Shown one piece after another: positions 58,463-64,000 of a DNA stretch of 64,000 nucleotides. Position 1 is the first letter of the stretch. Each line of letters opens with the position of its first letter. Under the pieces are notes generated by a model that was given only the letters and a program-made list of their open reading frames with translations, did no database searches and was not told the DNA's origin. Source of the DNA: Caulobacter sp. 17J80-11 (GTDB lineage Bacteria; Pseudomonadota; Alphaproteobacteria; Caulobacterales; Caulobacteraceae); assembly GCF_014349105.1 (NCBI RefSeq), contig NZ_JACSJI010000009.1:101314-165313 (forward strand). Direction: 5' to 3'. A program made the translations under genes and the position numbers.

Positions 58463-58501
58463 GAAATCCTCATCCTGAGCTTGTCGAAGGACGAGGATTT
58501 C
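58463..58501. repeat. Intergenic repeat, copy C
   Basis: Third copy of the 39-bp palindrome, identical in its core (TGAGCTTGTCGAAGG) to copy A. It lies between the convergent response-regulator and fliE genes and reaches to within 12 bp of the fliE stop. Confidence 0.85.
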
Positions 58502-58512
58502 GCAGCCCCCGA

Positions 58513-58815
58513 TCAGATCGGCATCCGCATGATCTCTTGATAGGCCTGGATGACCTGGTCGCGCACGGCGATCACCGTCTCCAGCGAGGCCTCGGCGCTG
58601 GCCACCGCGGTGACCACGTCGACCAGCTCGGCCTTTCCCGCCACCTGCGAGGCCATCATGTGTTCGGCCTGGCGCGTCGCCTGGGTGGTCTGGCCCAGGG
58701 TGTTCTGCAGGATTTCGGCGAAGCCGGTCGCGCCGGCCTTCTGCGCGCCGCCGGTCGGCGACGAGGAGCCTTGCGCGGCCGCATAGGCCTTGGCGGCGAT
58801 GAGCGGGGACACCAC
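58513..58815 (-). CDS. fliE: Flagellar hook-basal body protein FliE
   Basis: A 100-aa basal-body protein that joins the MS ring/export gate to the rod. It has the family C-terminus VTAVASAEASLETVIAVRDQ followed by VIQAYQEIMRMPI. No signal peptide, as expected for a type III export substrate. Last gene of flgB-flgC-fliE. Confidence 0.95.
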   Translation of the reverse strand: MVSPLIAAKAYAAAQGSSSPTGGAQKAGATGFAEILQNTLGQTTQATRQAEHMMASQVAGKAELVDVVTAVASAEASLETVIAVRDQVIQAYQEIMRMPI

Positions 58816-58826
58816 GGCTTAGGCCC

Positions 58827-59249
58827 TCACTTCTTCAGCAGGTCGAGGGTGCGCGCCTCCATGGCGCGCGCGGTCTCGATCACGTTCAGATTGGCCTCGT
58901 AGGCCCGCTGCGCCTCGCGCAGGTCGAAGGCCTCGATCAGCCCGTCGACGTTCGGCTTCTTCACATAGCCCTTGGCGTCGGCGGCCGGGTTCGACGGGTC
59001 GTATTCGAGGTCGAAGTCCTTCTGGTCCGGGCGGACCTCGGCCAGCTTCACCCCGTTGGCCCCGTCGATGCGGGCGGTCTGGAAGACCGGCACCTGCCGG
59101 CGATAGGGATCGCCGCCCGGCGTCTTGGCGGTCGAGTCGGCGTTGGCGATGTTCTCGGCGATCACCCGCATGCGCGCCTGCTGCGCCTTGAGCGCGCTGG
59201 CGGCCACGGCCATGGTCGAGTTGTGGGCTGGCTTCACGGCGTCAGGCAC
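58827..59249 (-). CDS. flgC: Flagellar basal-body rod protein FlgC
   Basis: A 140-aa proximal-rod protein. The N-terminal helix MAVAASALKAQQARMRVIAE and the flagellar-rod signature NIANADSTAKTPGGDPYRRQ are clear; the C-terminal heptad ends ARAMEARTLDLLKK. It lies 11 bp ahead of fliE and 19 bp after flgB in the same operon. Confidence 0.96.
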   Translation of the reverse strand: MPDAVKPAHNSTMAVAASALKAQQARMRVIAENIANADSTAKTPGGDPYRRQVPVFQTARIDGANGVKLAEVRPDQKDFDLEYDPSNPAADAKGYVKKPNVDGLIEAFDLREAQRAYEANLNVIETARAMEARTLDLLKK

Positions 59250-59268
59250 GGCTCAATCCCCCGAAAAC

Positions 59269-59697
59269 TCAACGGCCCGGCGCGCGGGCGGCCATGCGCA
59301 GCATGTTCATGGACTTCTGGTAGAAGCCGATCGCCGCGTCGTAGGCCATGCGGCTCTCGGCCATCTTCACCATCTGCTCCTCGAGCACGACCGCGTTGCC
59401 GTCGAGCGTGGTCTCGGAGTCGCGCGACAGCACCGGGCTGTTCCGCATCGGTCTGGACTCGGTGGTCATGTGCCCCGCCTGGGTCAGGGCCAGGCCGCCC
59501 TCGCCAGCCCCGGCCAGCGACGCGCCGCCGGTCTCTTTCGCCAGCGCCGCGGAGAAGCTGTAGGCCTTCAGGTCGCGCGGCACGTAACCGGGCGTGTCGG
59601 CGTTGGCGACGTTCTCAGACACCAGCCGCTGGCGCTCGTTCAGATAGCCGAGCCGCCCCTTCAGCATCGAGAACAGCGGAATGTCGTCCAGGCGCAT
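59269..59697 (-). CDS. flgB: Flagellar basal-body rod protein FlgB
   Basis: A 142-aa proximal-rod protein starting MRLDDIPLFSMLKGRLGYLN. The rod signature is NVANADTPGYVPRDLKAYSF. The C-terminus (MAYDAAIGFYQKSMNMLRMA) forms the pairing helix. First gene of the flgB-flgC-fliE operon. The divergent fliO-fliP operon begins 148 bp away. Confidence 0.96.
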   Translation of the reverse strand: MRLDDIPLFSMLKGRLGYLNERQRLVSENVANADTPGYVPRDLKAYSFSAALAKETGGASLAGAGEGGLALTQAGHMTTESRPMRNSPVLSRDSETTLDGNAVVLEEQMVKMAESRMAYDAAIGFYQKSMNMLRMAARAPGR

Positions 59698-59699
59698 CC

Positions 59700-59825
59700 G
59701 AATCCCCAGAGCGTTAACTCTACACCGGGAAGAAAATGCCGAGCCGCGGGTTAACGAGTCCTTTCAGAAAGGTCGCGTTAACCCTGCGCGGTAACTTTCG
59801 CCCTATGGTCGGCTTAAGCCGATTC
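59700..59825. promoter_or_regulatory. Divergent flagellar promoter region with CtrA-like half-sites
   Basis: The 148 bp between flgB and fliO hold GTTAAC at 59713, 59750 and 59777, a further TTAA at 59814, and GANTC sites at 59700 (GAATC), 59756 (GAGTC) and 59821 (GATTC). One GANTC directly abuts a GTTAAC. The pattern fits CtrA- and CcrM-linked early flagellar promoters as known in Caulobacter. Confidence 0.6.
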
Positions 59826-59845
59826 ACGCGGTCTGGGCGGGGCGT

Positions 59846-60142
59846 ATGGACTTTCTCGACTTCCTGCGGGCGATCCTGGCCCTTGCGGTGACGCTGGGCC
59901 TGATCGGCCTGGCGGCCTGGGCGGTGCGCAAGTACGCCCCCGACCTGATGGCGCGCCTGCAGGCCGTCCGCCCGGGCGAGCGCCGGCTGAAGGTGGTCGA
60001 GAGCCTGGTGCTGGACCCCACCCGGCGCCTCCTGCTGGTCCGCGTCGACGAAGAAGAGCGCCTGATCCTGCTGGGCGAGGGCCGCGAGCTGGTCGAGCCG
60101 CGCCGTCGCCCCGCCAAGCCGGCCCCGAAGGCGGTGCAATAA
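59846..60142 (+). CDS. fliO: Flagellar biosynthetic protein FliO
   Basis: A 98-aa bitopic membrane protein that helps FliP assemble. One membrane helix (AILALAVTLGLIGLAAWAV) is followed by a cytoplasmic domain with ERRLKVVESLVLDPTRRLLL and VRVDEEERLILLG, the usual FliO signature. The tail is Pro/Lys-rich. Its stop overlaps the fliP start (TAATG). Confidence 0.92.
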   Translation: MDFLDFLRAILALAVTLGLIGLAAWAVRKYAPDLMARLQAVRPGERRLKVVESLVLDPTRRLLLVRVDEEERLILLGEGRELVEPRRRPAKPAPKAVQ

Positions 60143-60921
60143 TGAAGAAGCGCTTCCTCAACGAGGACACCCGGCGCGCCCTGCTGCTGTCGGCGCTCAC
60201 CACGGCCGCGACCCTGGTGTTCCCGGCGGTGTCCGCCGCCCAGGCGATCAACGTCGACCTCGGCACCGGCGCGGGCCTGACCGAGCGGGTGGTCCAGCTG
60301 GTCGGCCTGATGACGGTGCTGTCGCTGGCCCCGTCCATCGTGATCATGACCACCTCGTTCGTGCGGATCACGGTGGTGTTGTCGCTGCTGCGCACGGCGC
60401 TGGGCCTGCAGCAGAGCCCGCCGAACGCGGTCCTGGTGTCGCTGGCCCTTTTCCTCTCGGCGGTGGTCATGACCCCGACCTGGGAGGAGGCCTACCAGGA
60501 CGGCATCCGCCCGCTGATGGACAAGCAGATGGAGCTGCCCCAGGCCTTCGACGCGGCCTCCGCCCCGGTGAAGACCTTCATGCTAGGCCAGGTCGACCGC
60601 GAGGACCTGAACCTGTTCGTGCGCCTGTCGAAGATCGAGCGCCCGCAGACGCTTCAGGACCTGCCGCTGCGCGTGGTCACCCCGGCCTTCATGATCTCCG
60701 AGCTGAAGCGCGCCTTCGAGATCGGCTTTTTGCTGTTCGTGCCGTTCCTGGTCATCGACCTGGTGGTGTCCAGCGTGCTGATGAGCATGGGCATGATGAT
60801 GCTGCCGCCGGTGGTCGTCTCGCTGCCCTTCAAGCTGATCTTCTTCGTGCTGGTCGACGGCTGGCGCCTGGTGTGCGGCTCGCTGGTCGAGAGCTTCCAG
60901 CACGGCGCGCCGGGGACTTAG
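60142..60921 (+). CDS. fliP: Flagellar export protein FliP
   Basis: A 259-aa component of the export gate; five copies form the pore with FliQ and FliR. It has a cleavable-type signal (LLLSALTTAATLVFPAVSAA), the signature TSFVRITVVLSLLRTALGLQ with SPPNAVLVSLALFL, and the C-terminal FVLVDGWRLVCGSLVESF. Coupled to fliO by a one-base overlap. Gene remnants, not flagellar genes, follow it. Confidence 0.97.
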   Translation: MKKRFLNEDTRRALLLSALTTAATLVFPAVSAAQAINVDLGTGAGLTERVVQLVGLMTVLSLAPSIVIMTTSFVRITVVLSLLRTALGLQQSPPNAVLVSLALFLSAVVMTPTWEEAYQDGIRPLMDKQMELPQAFDAASAPVKTFMLGQVDREDLNLFVRLSKIERPQTLQDLPLRVVTPAFMISELKRAFEIGFLLFVPFLVIDLVVSSVLMSMGMMMLPPVVVSLPFKLIFFVLVDGWRLVCGSLVESFQHGAPGT

Positions 60922-60933
60922 CGACGCCCGCGG

Positions 60934-61116
60934 TCAGCCGCGCTTCGCCGCCCCAAGCCCGTCCAACGCCGCCGGATACTGCGGCGTGTCCTCGAGCACG
61001 CGGCGGTACCACGCCGCCGCCTCCGCCGCGCGGCCCAGGCCGGCGTAGCTGCGGGCGATCTCGACGCCGAGCTCGGGCCGCCAGCGGTACACGCGCAGCG
61101 CCTGTTCGGGATAAGC
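60934..61116 (-). pseudogene. C-terminal remnant of a TPR-like protein
   Basis: The minus strand reads about 60 residues ending in a stop: YPEQALRVYRWRPELGVEIA, then RSYAGLGRAAEAAAWYRR and LEDTPQYPAALDGLGAAKRG. The A-x-x-Y-x-x-L-G-R-x-x-E-A pattern is that of tetratricopeptide repeats. Upstream of about 61116 the frame turns into low-complexity without a start, so the N-terminal part has been lost. The reading is from sequence; the cause is inference. Confidence 0.5.
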
Positions 61117-61121
61117 CCTGC

Positions 61122-61181
61122 CAGCCGCCGAAGGACGAGGTGCTGCAGAAGGCGCTCGCGATCATCGCCGCCCGGCGCTGA
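61122..61181 (+). pseudogene. C-terminal remnant of an unknown protein
   Basis: The plus strand ends QPPKDEVLQKALAIIAARR with a stop at 61181. This amphipathic helix looks like the true end of a protein, but the in-frame residues before it are Pro/Arg-rich shadow sequence of the opposite-strand TPR remnant. The two remnants therefore meet head to head at about 61116-61122. Confidence 0.35.
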
Positions 61182-61214
61182 CCTGACCGGGCGGATCGGC
61201 CTCAACGCCGAGGC

Positions 61215-63290
61215 TCATCCGCCCCATCGATACGACAGCGACGCCTTCACCTGCCGGCCGGCGCCGCGGGATGTCTCGACTTCGCTGAAGCCCTCGCCCG
61301 CGACCTTGGACCGGAAGTCCGTACCGTCCAGCAGGTCGCTCGCAGTGAGGGTTAGCGCCGCCTTCTTCGTGATCGAGCGCCGCCAGGTCAGGTCCGCGTA
61401 CACGAAGCCCGACGTCTCGCGCTGGAGGGACTGCTGCGGGCCGAAGTAGCGCACCTGCAGCTGCAACTGGTCGCCGTCCGCGCCGTCGGCGCGTGCCGGA
61501 CCGCGCCGCTCCAGCTGGCCGTTCAGCGAATAGGTCGTGTCCGCCGCGGAGCGGAACCGGCCCGCCTCCAGCACCTGGATCCCCCGCCAGGCCAGATTTG
61601 CTGTGAGGTTCACCCGCCACCGCTCGTTGAAATTCTTGCGGAGGGACACTTCCGCCCCCCGACTGGACGCGTCGCCGGCGTTGATCGGCATCGACAGCTT
61701 CACGTTCTCCGGGGTCAGCTCCGTGTAGCTGTCCCAGACGTCATGGCTCTCGCGATCATAGAGCGTCACGGTCCAGTCGAGCTCGTCCGTGGCGTGCTGC
61801 AGCCGCACCTCGAAGGCGTCGCGGCTGGCGGACCGCAGGTCGGGATTGCCGACAAAAGCTGTGTTCGAGTCGAACAGGCGGACGGCCGGGTTCAGCTCCG
61901 TGATGTCCGGCCGGTCCACCCGGCGCGAATAGCTCAGCCGCAGCTTCGTCCGCTCGGTGAGCGCGCGGCTGAGGTGCAGGCTGGGATACAGGCTGACGAA
62001 CGTACGGTCGGCCGACGCGCCGGCCGAGCGCACCTCACGCGCCTCCCCCTCCACGCGCAAACCGGGCAACACCGTCCAGCCGGCGCGGTCGAACTGCAGC
62101 GTGCCGTAGCCGGCGGCGATGTCCCGCCGCCCGTCGAGCGACCACGCGTAATCGGGCAACGGCGCCCCGCCCGTCCCGGCCTCGAGCGCCTCGGCGATGC
62201 GGGTGTCCTCGCGGTTCAGCTCGCCGCCCAGCGACAGAACCGCCGCGCCGGCTGGACGCCGGTAGTCCAGCTTCACGAGCACTTCGTCGACGCGCCAGCG
62301 GGAGTCGGTGCGGTAATCCGCGCCGCCTTCGGCCCGGAACCGACGGTCGAGATCCCAGTCCATGGTGCTCGCCAACGCGGAGACCGTCAGGCTCGAACTC
62401 TCGTCGGGCTTGCTCCACTGGTAGTCGAGGCCGAGCGAGCCCATGCGGACCAGACTGCGCGTGTCGGCCGTTTCCGCCGCGCTCCCGGACGGGCCGACAA
62501 GAACCACGCGCGAGATGTCCTGACGGTTCACACTTTGGCTGTCGTTACCGCTCGCCGTCAGGGTCAGGGTGCGGTCGTCGGCGGGTTTGAAGCCGACCTT
62601 CACGGACGCCGAGCGGTCGTCGGAGCGCTGGCTCTCGTCCCGTCGCTCGGACGTTTGCATGACTGTCCCGCCGCCGCTGTCGAACGTCGTGAGATCCCGG
62701 CCGCCAGCGCTCGAGCGTTCGTTATGGCCGTCGCCGAGGGTGGCCCCGAAGGTCCAGCGCCCGCGCGTCAGGTTGGGCGACAGGGTCAGCTGCCGGCCGC
62801 CCTGGCTGTCGGCGCTGACCAGCACGGCTCCCGAGCCCCCGGACGGCCGTCGCGAGCGCGTGACGATGTTGATGATCCCGCCCCCGCCGTCCGGCCGGAA
62901 CTGCGCCGACGGGTTGGTCATCACCTCGATGCGGTCGATGTCGGCGCCCGGCAGGGCCCGCAAGACCACGTCCTGGTTCTGCGGCCGCTTTCCGTCGATC
63001 AGGACGGTGACCCCCGGGCTGCCCAGCAGCGTCACCCGCCCCTGCGCCGAAACGCTCACGGACGGGACCGACTTCAGCGCGTCCACGGCCGATCCGGCCT
63101 GCGCCTGCGGATTGTCCTTCACCGAATAGATTTCGCGATCGATGAGGTGGACCACCGGCGGCCGTTCGGCCGTCACGGTGACGGTTTCCACATCCGGCCC
63201 CGCGTCGGCCTGGACCGGCGTGTGCGCCGCAGCCGACGCTTCACCCGCCGGCTCGCCGAGGGCGAGCACGGCCAGACACACGCATAGCAC
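61215..63290 (-). CDS. TonB-dependent receptor (outer-membrane beta-barrel family)
   Basis: A 691-aa outer-membrane receptor. GTG 63290 has AGGGGG about 8 nt upstream and begins a short signal (VLCVCLAVLALGEPAGEASA); the frame further upstream overlaps the divergent gene. The plug follows: VETVTVTAERPPVVHLIDRE, then VDALKSVPSVSVSAQGRVTL and GGGIINIVTRSRRPSGGSGA. The barrel is of the OMP_b-brl_3 type, ending KASLSYRWGG rather than the classical Phe. A CarboxypepD-like N-terminal extension is absent. The ligand is unknown; no iron or carbohydrate genes adjoin. Confidence 0.88.
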   Translation of the reverse strand: MLCVCLAVLALGEPAGEASAAAHTPVQADAGPDVETVTVTAERPPVVHLIDREIYSVKDNPQAQAGSAVDALKSVPSVSVSAQGRVTLLGSPGVTVLIDGKRPQNQDVVLRALPGADIDRIEVMTNPSAQFRPDGGGGIINIVTRSRRPSGGSGAVLVSADSQGGRQLTLSPNLTRGRWTFGATLGDGHNERSSAGGRDLTTFDSGGGTVMQTSERRDESQRSDDRSASVKVGFKPADDRTLTLTASGNDSQSVNRQDISRVVLVGPSGSAAETADTRSLVRMGSLGLDYQWSKPDESSSLTVSALASTMDWDLDRRFRAEGGADYRTDSRWRVDEVLVKLDYRRPAGAAVLSLGGELNREDTRIAEALEAGTGGAPLPDYAWSLDGRRDIAAGYGTLQFDRAGWTVLPGLRVEGEAREVRSAGASADRTFVSLYPSLHLSRALTERTKLRLSYSRRVDRPDITELNPAVRLFDSNTAFVGNPDLRSASRDAFEVRLQHATDELDWTVTLYDRESHDVWDSYTELTPENVKLSMPINAGDASSRGAEVSLRKNFNERWRVNLTANLAWRGIQVLEAGRFRSAADTTYSLNGQLERRGPARADGADGDQLQLQVRYFGPQQSLQRETSGFVYADLTWRRSITKKAALTLTASDLLDGTDFRSKVAGEGFSEVETSRGAGRQVKASLSYRWGG

Positions 63291-63416
63291 GCCGACGCCC
63301 CCTAAGGCAGACCTATGGGCGAATTCTAGCTGAGCAATTGTGGCGAAAGCGAAGCCTAAATCGGCCAGGAGGTTGGACGCCGTGCCGAGGCGCGAATCCG
63401 CTTTAAGCTCGGCTGC

Positions 63417-64000
63417 GTGTCCGCCCCGCTCACGTCCCTGATCGAGTTCGACCTGCTGCGCCTGCGCGAGTTCGCGCGGAGGCTGAAGGGCGACGCCTGG
63501 TCGGCGGCGGTCGTGCTGCTGATCGCCGGCGGCGGCGCGGCGGCCCTGTTCGTCGGCCTGGAGCGCCTCGGCCGCGAGCAGCTGGCCGGGCACGCCGGCC
63601 TCGCGTCGGCGGCGGGCGCGGCCTTGAGCGTCTTCAGCGTCATGGCCCAGCGGCGCGCCGTCGTGCGCCTGGCCGACGGGCCGTTCGGGCCGGTGCTGGC
63701 GAGCCCCCGGCTGCGGACCGCCTGGTCGGCCGTGCGCGTCGCGGCCGTCGCCCTGGTGCCGGCCGCCGCCATGGCCGCGGGCGCGGTCCGCGGCGGTGAT
63801 CCGGAGGCGGCGCTGGCCGTCTTCGGCGGCCTGGCCTTGGCGGCCGCCCTGGCGCTCGCCGTGCCGGTCTTCAGCTTCGATCTTCCGTTCAGGGGCGAGC
63901 GGTCCGCGCCGGCGCGCGCAGCCGTCCGGACCGGGCCGCCGGTCTGGGTGGCGCTGCGGTCGCCGGCGGCCGGCCTGCCGCGCTGGGCGTGGCTTGGGGC
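63417..64000 (+). CDS. Hypothetical multi-pass membrane protein, N-terminal part
   Basis: The frame runs from GTG 63417 to the window end without a stop; about 194 residues are visible. It starts VSAPLTSLIEFDLLRLREFA and has hydrophobic segments WSAAVVLLIAGGGAAALFVG, GLASAAGAALSVFSVMA, VRVAAVALVPAAAMAAGAVR and VFGGLALAAALALAVPVF. The segment pattern could suit an ABC-2-type permease or another integral membrane protein, but no motif decides. The 126 bp between it and the TonB receptor gene must hold divergent promoters. Confidence 0.6.
   Translation, partial: MSAPLTSLIEFDLLRLREFARRLKGDAWSAAVVLLIAGGGAAALFVGLERLGREQLAGHAGLASAAGAALSVFSVMAQRRAVVRLADGPFGPVLASPRLRTAWSAVRVAAVALVPAAAMAAGAVRGGDPEAALAVFGGLALAAALALAVPVFSFDLPFRGERSAPARAAVRTGPPVWVALRSPAAGLPRWAWLG

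Noticed and set aside
63291..63593. N-terminal extension of the TonB receptor frame to 63593
   Set aside because: It would overlap the divergent membrane-protein gene, has no conserved residues, and GTG 63290 has a good ribosome-binding sequence and a signal peptide.

Overview
The window is about 68-70% GC and densely coded on both strands. Its gene content points to Caulobacteraceae (Caulobacter/Phenylobacterium type). The main evidence is a CckA-type hybrid kinase directly behind flhB-fliR-fliQ, divergent flgB-flgC-fliE and fliO-fliP operons with GTTAAC (CtrA-like) half-sites and GANTC methylation sites between them, a DUF1476-purC-purS-purQ cluster, an alphaproteobacterial LexA box (GTTC-N7-GTTC) before recA, and several alphaproteobacterial intergenic repeats. 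No rRNA, tRNA, CRISPR array, prophage or insertion sequence was recognised. The genus assignment is inference.

Layout. 0-9 kb: end of a PDZ protease-like gene, ligA, a cNMP-binding/thioredoxin-reductase fusion, radC, a GST, an Stf0-type sulfotransferase, purB and a 2OG-Fe(II) oxygenase. 8.7-14.8 kb: the ATPase-inhibitor zeta gene, then purC-purS-purQ and purL, with purQ and purL separated by a block of small opposite-strand genes. 14.8-19 kb: a 610-aa hypothetical protein with an internal duplication, a lipoprotein and an M20 peptidase. 19-25.8 kb: glutathione-dependent formaldehyde oxidation (dehydrogenase plus S-formylglutathione hydrolase), an Nramp-related transporter, rpsD, an Old Yellow Enzyme relative and small lipoproteins. 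25.9-29.2 kb, minus strand: thioesterase, monothiol glutaredoxin (CGFS), a degenerate aldo/keto reductase, BolA and a TrmJ-like methyltransferase. 29-38 kb: a DUF2092 pair, icd, a DUF2939 protein, a VOC protein, an AEC transporter, an esterase and an APC permease. 38-42.5 kb: alaS and recA, separated by a tandem hairpin array. 42.5-46.7 kb: an RTX-like repeat protein, a LytS/LytTR two-component pair and an S41 protease. 46.8-52.6 kb: three tandem DUF885 peptidase-like paralogues. 52.9-60.9 kb: cckA-flhB-fliR-fliQ, folE, a single-domain response regulator, fliE-flgC-flgB and fliO-fliP. 61-64 kb: two gene remnants meeting head to head, a TonB-dependent receptor and the start of an unknown membrane protein.

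How genes work together. Five purine genes (purB, C, S, Q, L) cover much of de novo IMP/AMP synthesis, and purC has an apparent leader with a terminator-like hairpin. The flagellar genes encode parts of the export gate (FlhB, FliR, FliQ, FliO, FliP) and the proximal rod (FlgB, FlgC, FliE). The gate genes run into the cell-cycle kinase gene cckA, which fits coupling of flagellum building to the cell cycle. The Grx/BolA pair suggests Fe-S handling, with a catalytically stripped AKR protein lying between the two.

The most unusual items are the AKR pseudoenzyme inside the Grx/BolA locus, the duplicated 610-aa protein after purL, the DUF885 triplet, the RTX-like protein built on an 18-residue repeat core, the tandem hairpins downstream of recA, and the LexA box shared by recA and a divergent DUF2945 gene. 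No feature amounts to a clearly new defence or mobile system.
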